Notes: a model not told the origin generated them from the letters alone. A stretch of 64,000 nucleotides of DNA from Fibrobacter sp. UWH4 (GCF_900142475.1 NZ_FRAY01000002.1:310001-374000); one strand, 5' to 3'. Positions 35,198-43,687 are shown, counted from the first letter of the stretch. Translations and numbers: made by a program.

Positions 35198-36931
35198 TTA
35201 TTTATGCAGTAGTAGCTTATTATTTTCTTGGAGGCCGTCGTTGTCGAAGCGGACGGTGGGATTCTTGCCGTTCTTGAAGGCTCCTTCGCTTTCGTAGAGG
35301 GAAAGAGCTACTGAAACGCCTGGCTGCGTCGCGAGATTTGTCTCGTCTGCCGGAACCGCGCCGCCGAACGAGAACTGCAGCGAAGCGCCATCCTTGAACG
35401 TACCCTTGGGAATGCGGATGGTTTTGCCCAACTGCGCGATGGCCGCGCCCGTACTGTCCACGAATTCTGCCACCAAATACACATCGAAGAAGCTGGGCGC
35501 CACGCCGGTGTTCTTTACGGTGATGTTCAAGGTGTTCGTCGCAACATTGCCAGCAGCGGTGTCGGCGAATTCCCCTGTGGTTTCGGCGCCGCCGGCGACG
35601 GTCGTGAGTTCCGCCCGCGTCACGGTAAAGTTGTACCCGATGACCTTGCTCATGGAATCGGCCAGCGCCTTGTTATCCTTGTAGAAATAGTAACCGCAGT
35701 CGTTGTCCTGGTCCAACACGTAGTAGGTCAGGTGCGCTGTGGTAATCGCATCCACCCAGCGTTCAGCAGTCCACTTCTGGGTGCCTCCGGGAATCAGATC
35801 GTCATTGGCCAGCATCGTCCTGTAACCGGCGATGTTTTCGGCGATGGTCGGGAGGTTCGCATTGTACGCCCGCAGCAAGGTATCGGGCCTGCCGGGAATG
35901 CCGATGAACCCATCGTCGCGCTTGGTAATGCCGAGGTCTAGCGCATGCGTATAGACATCGCCAAAACCGTTGGAGGGCAGCACCAGCTGGGTCTTCTTGA
36001 ACACGGAGGCGTAATGGTCCAGCATTTCTTTCTGGATCTTTTCCGAGGGCATCTGGCTTCCGTCCAGATTCGAGACATGCCATTCGCCCCATTCTCCGAA
36101 GGAGCGGATATCGATATATTCTATGCGGGGGTCGCCGTCGTACTTTTGCGCAAGGGCCGTTGCAAAATCTTTTGCGGCCTGCAAATAGTTCGGATCGTCC
36201 CACACAGGGACAACCGCTTTGGAACCGTTCCCCTTGTAGGTCGCCGTAATCTTTTTTGCACCCAATTCATTGTAAACGAATTTCGGGGTCCAGTCGTAGT
36301 TTTCTTCGGGTGTATCGTTGTCCATGATAAAGCTGGGCGAATACGGGAACACGCGCAGGGCATAACCCATGTTGTGCTCGGCAAGTGCGTTCAGCAGCTT
36401 TTCTAGTTCCGTCCAGTCGTAAACGCCCTTAGCCGGATTTAGCTTGTTCCACTGCTGGTAACCGGAACCGTACGAAACCAGGTCCCACGCCCTGTTGTTC
36501 AGGGAACCGTAAGGGCCATATTCAAATTCCGGGACAAAAGTCCACGCGCCACCGGTCGGCACCGTGAAGCCCTTGTGCGGGTTGGAAAGCGGCCCGTCGA
36601 AAGGCTTGAGCGCATAGGTGATTTTTGTGGTATCCGAGAATGTCGCAGAACCGGAGTCACCGCTGTTAGAGGATGTCATTCCGGCCAGAGCCTGTCCCGG
36701 ACCTTGTTCCGGGAAGCCGGAATCACCATTTACACTGCTTGATGAGACCTCTATAGACGAACTCGACAGCGTTACAGACGAGGACGGTACGGAATCCGAA
36801 GAACTCGATTCCTCAATCGCGCTGCTTTCAGTATTCTCCAGAGCAGAACTGCTCGCGTCGTCGCCACAGGCGATAAGGCCTGCACATGCGAAGCAGGCAA
36901 ACACCACTGAAAATTTTGAATCTTGACGCAT
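35198..36931 (-). CDS. Lipoprotein with DUF4874/DUF4832 (TIM-barrel-like)
   Basis: 577 residues. Lipobox LIAC (Cys22) is followed by a ~40-residue Ser-rich linker typical of surface lipoproteins in this lineage. From ~residue 105, 'LKPFDGPLSNPHKGFTV', 'NPAKGVYDWTELEKLLNAL' and 'DPRIEYIDIRSFGEWGEWH' match DUF4874, a beta/alpha barrel resembling glycosidases; the C-terminal ~130 residues ('NTLNITVKNTGVAPSFFDVY', 'IRIPKGTF') match DUF4832, a beta-sandwich. The Glu pair in the barrel suggests a glycoside hydrolase, but no activity is established. Runs 12 bases behind the TonB-like lipoprotein gene. Confidence 0.8.
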   Translation of the reverse strand: MRQDSKFSVVFACFACAGLIACGDDASSSALENTESSAIEESSSSDSVPSSSVTLSSSSIEVSSSSVNGDSGFPEQGPGQALAGMTSSNSGDSGSATFSDTTKITYALKPFDGPLSNPHKGFTVPTGGAWTFVPEFEYGPYGSLNNRAWDLVSYGSGYQQWNKLNPAKGVYDWTELEKLLNALAEHNMGYALRVFPYSPSFIMDNDTPEENYDWTPKFVYNELGAKKITATYKGNGSKAVVPVWDDPNYLQAAKDFATALAQKYDGDPRIEYIDIRSFGEWGEWHVSNLDGSQMPSEKIQKEMLDHYASVFKKTQLVLPSNGFGDVYTHALDLGITKRDDGFIGIPGRPDTLLRAYNANLPTIAENIAGYRTMLANDDLIPGGTQKWTAERWVDAITTAHLTYYVLDQDNDCGYYFYKDNKALADSMSKVIGYNFTVTRAELTTVAGGAETTGEFADTAAGNVATNTLNITVKNTGVAPSFFDVYLVAEFVDSTGAAIAQLGKTIRIPKGTFKDGASLQFSFGGAVPADETNLATQPGVSVALSLYESEGAFKNGKNPTVRFDNDGLQENNKLLLHK

Positions 36932-36943
36932 AGGTAAATAATC

Positions 36944-37615
36944 CTATTCAGGCTGAGAGGACTTTATTTCAACCGTGTTTTCTTGAAAAGTAATTGGGAA
37001 AGTCGCAATAGTTTCTCCCGACTCCACTTTCGAAAACTTCCAACGGCTTACAGCCATTCTGACATGTTTTTCAAATTCTTTGTTATTTGTAGTCGACAAA
37101 ACAACCTGGCATTCTTTAACAGAACCATCCGCCAACAGTTTTATCTTTAGAATAATTGTTCCTTCAAAAAAAAGTTCTGGATTTTGCTTTAAATATTTAT
37201 TATAAACATGACGTAAGGACTGTGTTCGTTTTTCCAAACCTGCAAAAACAGAATCTCTTCCAAGAGCACTGCCTTTGGCAACGGTTATTTCTTTCTTATT
37301 CAGTTGTTTAACCGCCCCCCTATTTTTTGAAGGGAGCTTTAAAGAATTCCCCGGCTTTTTCACCAAGAAAAATGAGTTACCTCTGCAATCGCCATTACAA
37401 CCATAAAGCGTTGCACTAGCTTCATTCAAAATACTTGTATCTTTTACTTCAGGCTTCTCATCAACTCTTTTTTTCACATTCTGCAATTGAATAAGTACAG
37501 AATCACCTTGCTTGGTGGTATCGTCATCCTTTTCGGAATCGCTGCAACCGGCCCACAGCACCGCTGCGGCCATCAGAACAAACTTCCCAAGGTATTTGCT
37601 GAAGGGTTTCGCCAT
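36944..37615 (-). CDS. Lipoprotein with TonB/AgmX-like C-terminal domain
   Basis: About 223 residues. Lipobox WAGC (Cys24) with an acidic linker 'SDSEKDDDT'. The last ~90 residues ('LFFEGTIILKIKLLADGSVKECQVVLSTT...FEKHVRMAVSRWKF') match the TonB C-terminal/AgmX-PglI family used in envelope complexes, here on a lipid anchor instead of a membrane helix. I chose the second ATG (37615), which gives the 6-base spacing from TATACT; the first ATG (37618) is in frame. Probably co-transcribed with the DUF4832 lipoprotein. Confidence 0.7.
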   Translation of the reverse strand: MAKPFSKYLGKFVLMAAAVLWAGCSDSEKDDDTTKQGDSVLIQLQNVKKRVDEKPEVKDTSILNEASATLYGCNGDCRGNSFFLVKKPGNSLKLPSKNRGAVKQLNKKEITVAKGSALGRDSVFAGLEKRTQSLRHVYNKYLKQNPELFFEGTIILKIKLLADGSVKECQVVLSTTNNKEFEKHVRMAVSRWKFSKVESGETIATFPITFQENTVEIKSSQPE

Positions 37616-37621
37616 CATTTA

Positions 37622-37627
37622 AGTATA
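37622..37627 (-). promoter_or_regulatory. Candidate -10 element, leaderless-type, TonB-like lipoprotein
   Basis: Minus-strand TATACT, TAAATG (6 bases), ATG at 37615. Confidence 0.4.
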
Positions 37628-37784
37628 GCAAAAATATTTTCGCGAGCATCGGGGCATTACAGAATTTCCTGCAACTCCAGAATGACTCCTAAGGAGGGCA
37701 AGACTGTAGGCAGGTGGGTTCCGTCCCCATTGGCTAGTATTATAATCAACTCAAACTGCGTATTTTATAAAAACAAGACACCCC

Positions 37785-37813
37785 TTGCGTTTCTCAAAAG
37801 TTTTTATTATATT
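37785..37813 (+). promoter_or_regulatory. Candidate promoter of the higBA operon
   Basis: TTGCGT, a 17-base spacer, then TATATT (37808-37813), 35 bases before the toxin start. Good agreement with a sigma-70 layout. Confidence 0.5.
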
Positions 37814-37847
37814 AAAAAAGAGATTTTTGACTAACGGTGGAGGTTTC

Positions 37848-38165
37848 TTGAAAGTTGAGTTTAGAGATAAGGATTTGGAACTTTGTGCAATGGATGAGGC
37901 TTATGCAATACGGCGAATGGGCAAAAAACGGGCAAAATGCTACAGAAATCGAATCTTCTCCTTGCACTTAGCTAAAAATTTTGCCGCTCTGCCTTCGCTT
38001 CCGGGACATTTCCATGAACTCGTAGGCAACCGAAAGGGACAATGGGCATGCGACCTTGATCAGCCATACCGATTGATTATTTGTGGCGCAGAACCGAACA
38101 AGGCTATTGTTTGGGCTGAAGTTACCGAGGCCGAAGTCGTAGAAATTGTAGATTATCATAAATAG
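37848..38165 (+). CDS. higB: HigB-like toxin (RelE superfamily mRNA interferase)
   Basis: 105 residues. 'FRDKDLELCAMDEAYAIRRMGKKRAKCYRNRIFSL' (read in part), 'LPSLPGHFHELVGNRKGQWACDL' and 'YRLIICGAEP...VEIVDYHK' match the HigB/plasmid-maintenance killer family, which cleaves mRNA on the ribosome. The C-terminal 'DYHK' supplies the usual basic/His end. I start at TTG 37848 because GGTGGAGG lies 5 bases upstream; earlier frames have no support. The antitoxin starts 11 bases after the stop, in the toxin-first order usual for hig loci. Confidence 0.85.
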   Translation: MKVEFRDKDLELCAMDEAYAIRRMGKKRAKCYRNRIFSLHLAKNFAALPSLPGHFHELVGNRKGQWACDLDQPYRLIICGAEPNKAIVWAEVTEAEVVEIVDYHK

Positions 38166-38176
38166 AGAGGAATAAT

Positions 38177-39187
38177 ATGGCAGAAGAAAAAGAACTCATT
38201 TTGTGGGGGGCAACGTCCCCTGGAGAAATTCTTGAAGAAAAACTTCAAGAAATGAATGTGGATGTTAACGATTTCGCCGCCCGAATCGGCTACACACCCA
38301 AGACGGTGAACGAATTGCTCAAAGCCAAGTGCAGGGTGACGGCAGAAATGGCCTACAGCCTTGAATTTGGAACGGGAATTCCGCAGTATTTTTGGTTAGA
38401 AGCACAAAAGCAGTACGAACGGGATCTCTGGCGTGAAAAAATCAAGAGATCCCTCAAGAAAAGTGTTGTTTGGCGCAAGTTCTTCCCTATCGGTGAACTC
38501 AATCCGCGCACATGGATCAAGGACTTCAACAACAAGGAAGACGGTGTGTCGCCCATTCTCAGGTTCTTCGGGGTGGCAAGCCCCAAGGCGTGGGAAAATT
38601 ACTATTACAAGAACCGCCTGAAGGTCGCCTTCCGCATTTCGCTGGCCGAAACCGAAGACCCGTATGCGGCCTCCGTGTGGATGCGCCGCGGCGAAATCCT
38701 CGCCGACGAAATCAAGATGGAAAAGCAGAACGACAAGAAGGTGCGTTCCGCCATCAAGAAGGCAATGCCGCAATTTGTGGAACTGGCCAAAAACGACGTT
38801 GCCGCGTGGGAAGATTTACGCCGCAAGAAGGCCCTGCCCAAGCCGAAGGTAGGCGAAGATTTCATTGACGACGGCATGCACAAGTTGCAGGAACTGGGTG
38901 CAAAACTCGGTATCAAGGTGCTCTACGCGCAGAACTTCAAGTCGGCACCGATTCATGGCATGGCCCGCTGGTACAAGGACATCCCCGTCATCCAGTTGCA
39001 CGACCGTTTCAAGGACCGCAATGCGTTCTGGTTCACGTTCTTCCACGAGCTCGGCCACATCGTACTCCACGGCAAGAAGGACATCTTCATCAAGAACGTC
39101 TATTACGGCAACAAGAACCAGCAAAAAGACGACGAGGCAAACGCATTCGCGCAAAAATACATGGCGCAGGCAGGGCTAGAAGTCTAG
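38177..39187 (+). CDS. HigA-type antitoxin fused to an ImmA/IrrE metallopeptidase, probably shortened
   Basis: 336 residues. Residues ~10-75 are an XRE helix-turn-helix of the HigA/VapI kind ('SPGEILEEKLQEMNVDVNDFAARIGY', 'TPKTVNELLKAK'). A middle helical region leads to a C-terminal ImmA/IrrE domain with 'FTFFHELGHIVLHG' (HExxH) and 'DDEANAFAQKYM' (third Glu ligand). It should bind and silence the HigB toxin and repress the operon; the peptidase could regulate its own turnover (inference). The protein stops ~10 residues after the last ligand, earlier than typical relatives, next to a decayed toxin-antitoxin locus. Confidence 0.85.
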   Translation: MAEEKELILWGATSPGEILEEKLQEMNVDVNDFAARIGYTPKTVNELLKAKCRVTAEMAYSLEFGTGIPQYFWLEAQKQYERDLWREKIKRSLKKSVVWRKFFPIGELNPRTWIKDFNNKEDGVSPILRFFGVASPKAWENYYYKNRLKVAFRISLAETEDPYAASVWMRRGEILADEIKMEKQNDKKVRSAIKKAMPQFVELAKNDVAAWEDLRRKKALPKPKVGEDFIDDGMHKLQELGAKLGIKVLYAQNFKSAPIHGMARWYKDIPVIQLHDRFKDRNAFWFTFFHELGHIVLHGKKDIFIKNVYYGNKNQQKDDEANAFAQKYMAQAGLEV

Positions 39188-39205
39188 GGAAACAAGGAGC
39201 GCAGT

Positions 39206-39379
39206 ATGGCACAGGCAACAGTTTCCGCACGCATCGACAGCAAGGACAAGGAAAGTTTCGATAAGTTCTGCAGCAACGCAAGCGACATCGAAGCCCTCAA
39301 AAAAGGCATCGAACAGCTGAATGCCGGCAAGGGAATTGTAAAGACCATAGAAGAACTGGAGGCGATGGAGAATGGCTAA
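39206..39379 (+). pseudogene. RelB/DinJ-type antitoxin remnant with internal deletion
   Basis: 57 residues. The start 'MAQATVSARIDSKDKESFDKF' is the ribbon-helix-helix head of RelB/DinJ antitoxins, and the end 'GKGIVKTIEELEAMENG' is their usual C-terminus, but the ~30-40 residues between are missing (family length ~90). The AAGGAG site is intact. The stop overlaps the start of the toxin remnant (ATGGCTAA), as in intact pairs. Confidence 0.75.
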
Positions 39380-39490
39380 AATCGCTTTTTCGGAAGCCGC
39401 AGAATCGACGACGCAAACCGTCTGATTTATCGAATCAACGGCGAATTTATCGACATTCTCTCGTGCAAAGGCCATTACGAGAACGTCTGA
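39373..39490 (+). pseudogene. YoeB/Txe-type toxin remnant (deleted and frameshifted)
   Basis: The first codons read MAKIAFSE, a YoeB-like start. A deletion then joins them out of frame to the toxin C-terminus: SRRIDDANRLIYRINGEF and DILSCKGHYENV end at a TGA at 39488-39490 in another frame. These are the conserved last ~30 residues of YoeB. About 50 codons are lost, so no active toxin can be made. Confidence 0.8.
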
Positions 39491-39601
39491 CTAGGAAGGA
39501 CGGAGCCTTTAAGTCAGATTGTTGCTTTTTTGTCATGCCCGTGCAAGCGGGCTTCCTTTTCCCCAAAAAAATTATATATTTATTCTTGAAAATAGAGTTT
39601 T

Positions 39602-39660
39602 CTCTTATTCTCGGCTTGAAATCTCGACCATTTCTTACACAGAGGATAAGACGAACGCTC
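39602..39660 (+). repeat. Imperfect ~58-bp direct repeat, copy 1
   Basis: Core CTTGAAATCTCGACC...GATAAGAC at 39615-39652; 34 of 38 aligned positions match the copy at 39893-39929, and weaker similarity extends on both sides. Confidence 0.75.
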
Positions 39661-39879
39661 ACGTCTGCGGCAATTCCATTGCCGTATCGTTTTGCTATGG
39701 GCAAATTATATTTGCTTTTTTAGTTACGCGACCTTAACTGGGGCGTGAGTTGTTTGTGTTTATTTGTGTAGGGCTGTCGAGAGCCTCAAGTCGATAAACG
39801 CATTCAACTCCACGCCTTTTTTGTATTCAAAAAAATTGGATTGATTGCTGAATAAGGGTGATCTCGTACCGGAGTTCAA

Positions 39880-39938
39880 CTCTTGTTCTTGACTTGAAAT
39901 CTCGACAATTTCTACACAAAGAATAAGACTTATACTCG
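39880..39938 (+). repeat. Imperfect ~58-bp direct repeat, copy 2
   Basis: Second copy, core 39893-39929, about 280 bp after the first. A weaker third trace (TTGTTCTTTGAAATGTCG) is seen near 40061-40079. Confidence 0.7.
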
Positions 39939-40135
39939 CCAACGCCTATGTAATACATGGGTGTAGTGTATCCTGAGAGAATAATATTCTCTTGGGTTAT
40001 ATTGGTCATACCGTTGCAAACCTGTAAAGGCGAAGCAATCTCTTGACTCATATTGCGAGTTTTGTTCTTTGAAATGTCGTGCGTTTTGGCACTTGCGAGA
40101 GTGACTCGTTCACTTTCAGTAAGGAGTCAAATAAA

Positions 40136-40939
40136 ATGCCCGCCATTTTACGAGCAGCCAATCCATGGACACAAAAAAGCATCGACTACGCAGCAAACCG
40201 CCCCTATCTAGATGATTTGTACACAGTCTATCCTGTGGTACACGAAAATGTACGCAGAATAGATGAAAGAATCATGTATCGCGTTGAAATGTACTTTAAC
40301 GAGAGAGATAATTTCAATCTAATAGCCTCTCTGTTGGATTTAGACCTGTTTCCTGTAAAAGACAGTTATATTCCCTTCTTACGAAAATCAAAAGACGCCA
40401 TTAGAAGAAATCCGCAAATAATCAACCGCATCTGCGGGGATCTCTATGAAATGGGATTCAGGGAGCTCTATAAAAGATGCACCGAACCCAAAGAAGCCAA
40501 TCGCCAAATGGGTCCCATGTTTCGCAATTGGCTTAATTCTGGGGCTTTAGGAATTAGACCTGTTCCTGAATCAGTTTTTGTTCGTAGTACAGGAAATGCA
40601 ATTCTTGATGGATCCGACAGCTCAATGATGGATTTTGCTAGACGGAATTTCGGATACAACCGAGAAAAGGGGCTTGATTTCATAGCTCGATATAACGGCC
40701 GTTATGTTATTGGCGAAGCAAAATTCATTTCTGATTTTGGTGGTCATCAAAATGACCAGTTTGTGGATGCTATTGCGACAATTGAATCTCCCCTTAGAAA
40801 TAACGATGTCGTAAAAATCGGCATAATTGATGGTGTTCCATATATACGGAATAACGGGAAACTTTTCCTTAATTTGATCAGGACAGAATACAACATCATG
40901 TCGGCTCTTGTACTTCGTGATTTCCTGGAGTCGCTATGA
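40136..40939 (+). CDS. Type II restriction endonuclease (PD-(D/E)xK-like)
   Basis: 267 residues, AT-rich codon use unlike most neighbours. The probable catalytic core is 'GLDFIARYNGRYVIGEAKF', giving D181, E194 and K196 as the D-ExK set, preceded by a helical N-terminal domain likely used for DNA recognition. 'GGHQNDQFVDAIATIES' after the lysine matches type II endonuclease families. Recognition site unknown. AAGGAG 9 bases before ATG 40136. It overlaps the methyltransferase by 4 bases (ATGA), the classic layout of a restriction-modification pair; probably acquired by transfer. Confidence 0.85.
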   Translation: MPAILRAANPWTQKSIDYAANRPYLDDLYTVYPVVHENVRRIDERIMYRVEMYFNERDNFNLIASLLDLDLFPVKDSYIPFLRKSKDAIRRNPQIINRICGDLYEMGFRELYKRCTEPKEANRQMGPMFRNWLNSGALGIRPVPESVFVRSTGNAILDGSDSSMMDFARRNFGYNREKGLDFIARYNGRYVIGEAKFISDFGGHQNDQFVDAIATIESPLRNNDVVKIGIIDGVPYIRNNGKLFLNLIRTEYNIMSALVLRDFLESL

Positions 40940-41964
40940 AAAACACTCTCATAAAAGGCGACAACATAGATTCACTGGTGTATATCCGTGATAAGATGAA
41001 ATTACGCGAATCTATTGATTTGGTCTATATTGATCCTCCTTTTGCAACGGGAGGTGAATTTAAAACAGATTCTAATGGACGTGTAGCTACAATTAGTAGT
41101 TCGTCATCCGGTAAAATAGCGTATTCTGATAAATTAACTGGTTCGGCTTTTATTGAATTTTTACGCGAGCGGATTCAAATCATATACGATCTTCTTTCTC
41201 CGCAAGGTTCATTCTATTTACACATAGACTATAAAATTGGTCATTATGTAAAGTGTATGCTTGATGAAATTTTTGGAATTGAAAATTTCAGAAACGACAT
41301 CACAAGAATAAAATGCAATCCAAAAAATTTTTCAAGGATTGGCTATGGCAACATTAAGGATATGATTTTATTCTATACAAAAGGAAAGAAACCTATCTGG
41401 CATGAGCCAAGAATTCCTATGTCAGAAGAGGAAATTGCAAAGTTATATACAAAAGTTGACAAAAACGGAAGACGCTATACAACTGTTCCAATCCACGCTC
41501 CTGGCGAAACAAAAGATGGAAAATCTTCGCAAAAATTCAAAGGGATTTTACCCCCTCCAGGAAGGCATTGGAGATGTAGTGTGGAAGAACTAGAACAATT
41601 AGATAAAGATGGTTTAATTGAATGGTCTGCATCGGGAAATCCGCGTAAAATCAACTATGCCGATGAACATCTGACCAAGAAGTTGCAAGATATTTGGACT
41701 TTCAAGGATTCTCCTAATCCTATTTATCCGACAGAGAAAAATCACGAAATGTTGCAAACAATTATTAAGGCGTCCTCCAATGAGGATTCCATCGTGATGG
41801 ATTGCTTTGCCGGCTCGGGAGGCACTTTAGTTGAAGCAAGCAGGTTGGGCCGCAAATGGATTGGCGTTGATAAATCAGATATAGCAATTGAAACCATCAA
41901 AAAGAATCTTGAAAATAACGGTTTCTTTGCTAATGAATCAATGTATAAATATATTGAAATTTAG
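40936..41964 (+). CDS. Type II DNA methyltransferase (beta-type, N6-adenine or N4-cytosine)
   Basis: 342 residues. Motif IV 'VYIDPPF' at residues 33-36 precedes the AdoMet-binding motif I 'DCFAGSGGTLVEASRLGRKWIGVDKS' near the C-terminus, the permuted beta-class order. DPPF usually means amino-methylation of adenine. The middle third is the target-recognition region ('GILPPPGRHWR' resembles other site-specific amino-methyltransferases). It should protect host DNA from the endonuclease encoded just upstream. AT-rich, island-like composition. Confidence 0.9.
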   Translation: MKNTLIKGDNIDSLVYIRDKMKLRESIDLVYIDPPFATGGEFKTDSNGRVATISSSSSGKIAYSDKLTGSAFIEFLRERIQIIYDLLSPQGSFYLHIDYKIGHYVKCMLDEIFGIENFRNDITRIKCNPKNFSRIGYGNIKDMILFYTKGKKPIWHEPRIPMSEEEIAKLYTKVDKNGRRYTTVPIHAPGETKDGKSSQKFKGILPPPGRHWRCSVEELEQLDKDGLIEWSASGNPRKINYADEHLTKKLQDIWTFKDSPNPIYPTEKNHEMLQTIIKASSNEDSIVMDCFAGSGGTLVEASRLGRKWIGVDKSDIAIETIKKNLENNGFFANESMYKYIEI

Positions 41965-42364
41965 CTTGTAAATTACTTGACAATTCGGGAGTTTGCAGAA
42001 CCAATTCAGCTCAGCCATGACAATTCGTGCAAGCACGATTGTCACGGCATTCGCCTTTTGGGGTGTTAGGGGACGGAGCCCCTTAGGCGAGAGGGTGACG
42101 GAAGACTTGCCCTAGATCCTGCTCCTACGAACCTAACTCAACTAAGGCTACAAGTAGCCAAGTTTCGTATATCGACTTCGCCCTACGGGCTTCGCTCAGG
42201 ATGACACGCTCGTAGCTCAGGGTGACAGAAGGGCAAGGCTGCAGGCAGGGGGATGCCTCCCCCCCCCTTTACAATAACCATAGATTCTATCGCTGCGCTC
42301 CAGAATGACTTTTCTAAGCTCTAAGTTCTAAGTTCTGCCAACTAAAAATGCTATCTTTACCCGC
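41965..42364. other. 400 bp without a gene; repeat-rich spacer
   Basis: Contains a near-perfect inverted repeat GACAATTCGTGC-AA-GCACGATTGTC (42019-42043), two copies of the GCTCAGGATGACA element (42194-42207, 42215-42227), a GCCCTACGGGC palindrome, a C-run (42259-42267) and AAGTTCT microrepeats (42318-42336). It marks the island's right edge. Confidence 0.65.
42352..42357 (+). promoter_or_regulatory. Candidate -10 element, leaderless-type, miaB
   Basis: TATCTT, TACCCGC (7 bases), ATG at 42365. No Shine-Dalgarno site. Confidence 0.45.
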
Positions 42365-43687
42365 ATGAAAAAATACCACTTGGCCACATACGGCTGCCAG
42401 ATGAACGAGTATGACTCGGCGATGATTGCCCAGGAGCTCGACATGTGCGGTTGCGTCGAGACGAGCAACCAGGAAGATGCCGACTTCATCATCGTGAACA
42501 CCTGCAGCGTGCGCGAAAAGGCCGAGGAAACCGCCATCGCAAACATCAGCAAGCTCAAGTACCTGAACAAGAAGAACCCCGACGTGAAGGTGGTCGTTTG
42601 CGGCTGCATGGCGAAGAACCGCGGGCCGGAACTTTTGAAGCGCCTGCCTAACGTGAGCTACATTGTGGGGCCGGACCAGTACAAGAAAATTCCGGAGTTG
42701 CTGCTGGGCGATGCCAAAAGTCCGTTGCACCAGACGCACCACAAGATGTTCATCGACGAGGATCTGAGCGAGAACTACCTGGGCGAATACGCGAAACTCC
42801 AGAACGACTTCACCACCTTCGTCGCCATCCAGCGCGGTTGCAACAAGCGTTGCAGTTACTGTATTGTGCCGTATCTTCGCGGGTCGGAAAAGTACCGCGA
42901 CATGGAAGATGTTCTTGCCGAAGTGCGCAAGGCGGCCGACAAGGGCATTACCGAGGTGACGCTGCTGGGCCAGACTGTGAACGCCTACAAGACGGAAGGC
43001 GGCAATTTTGCCGACCTGCTCACGAAGGTTTCTGAAATCGGGGGCATCCGCCGCATCCGCTTTACGAGCCCGCACCCGAGGCATTACACCAACGAGCTCA
43101 TCGACGTGCTGCTGAACAACCCGAAAGTCTGCCATTACGCGCACATCCCCATCCAGAGCGGCTCCGACGCCATGCTCAAGAAGATGCGACGCCAGCACAA
43201 CATGGAGCAGTACCTTTCGATTATCGAACAGCTGCGAAGCAAGGACCCGTTCTACGGGATTTCGACGGACGTGATTTGCGGATTCGTGGGCGAAACGGAA
43301 GAGGACTTCGAGCAGACGCTCAAGGCATTTGAACAGTGCCAGTTCGACAGCGCCTTCATGTTCATCTACAGCCCGCGCAAGGGCACGGAATCGTACAAGG
43401 AAGCGGAGACGCTCACCGAGGCTGAAAAGAACGAGCGTCACACGCGTCTGGTGGAACTGCAGAACGCCATCACGCTCAAGAGGAACCAGATGATGCTCGG
43501 CCGCACCGAGGAACTCCTGGTAGAAAAGAATTCTGCTCGCGACGAAACGGAACTGCGTGGCCGCACCGACAACTTCAAGAAGGTGGTGTTCAAGCCCGAA
43601 GTTGGCCAGATTGTGAAGCCCGGCGACTACGTGAAGGTGAAGCTGGACGACATTCGCGGATGGACGATACGAGGAACGCTGGTGTAA
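42365..43687 (+). CDS. miaB: tRNA-2-methylthio-N6-dimethylallyladenosine synthase
   Basis: Radical SAM enzyme that adds a methylthio group to i6A37 of tRNAs. 440 residues in the family order: UPF0004 domain with Cys 11, 47 and 81 ('TYGCQMNEYDS', 'NTCSVREKA', 'VVCGCMAK') for the sulfur-donating cluster; radical SAM domain with GCNKRCSYC (Cys 159, 163, 166); and a C-terminal TRAM domain ('VKPGDYVKVKLDDIRGWTIRG'). The features fit MiaB rather than RimO or MtaB. Leaderless-type start. Downstream is a GT-rich microrepeat spacer. Confidence 0.95.
   Translation: MKKYHLATYGCQMNEYDSAMIAQELDMCGCVETSNQEDADFIIVNTCSVREKAEETAIANISKLKYLNKKNPDVKVVVCGCMAKNRGPELLKRLPNVSYIVGPDQYKKIPELLLGDAKSPLHQTHHKMFIDEDLSENYLGEYAKLQNDFTTFVAIQRGCNKRCSYCIVPYLRGSEKYRDMEDVLAEVRKAADKGITEVTLLGQTVNAYKTEGGNFADLLTKVSEIGGIRRIRFTSPHPRHYTNELIDVLLNNPKVCHYAHIPIQSGSDAMLKKMRRQHNMEQYLSIIEQLRSKDPFYGISTDVICGFVGETEEDFEQTLKAFEQCQFDSAFMFIYSPRKGTESYKEAETLTEAEKNERHTRLVELQNAITLKRNQMMLGRTEELLVEKNSARDETELRGRTDNFKKVVFKPEVGQIVKPGDYVKVKLDDIRGWTIRGTLV

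Larger units (their letters stand above)
39491..40135. other. 645 bp without a gene; direct repeats and palindromes
   Basis: AT-rich spacer between the decayed toxin-antitoxin pair and the restriction-modification genes. It holds a CATGCCCGTGCAAGCGGG palindrome-like element at 39535-39552 and two ~58-bp imperfect direct repeats. Short open frames here show no coding character. Confidence 0.65.

Noticed and set aside
39602-39938. CRISPR array
   Set aside because: Only two imperfect copies 280 bp apart with no regular spacers or cas genes nearby.
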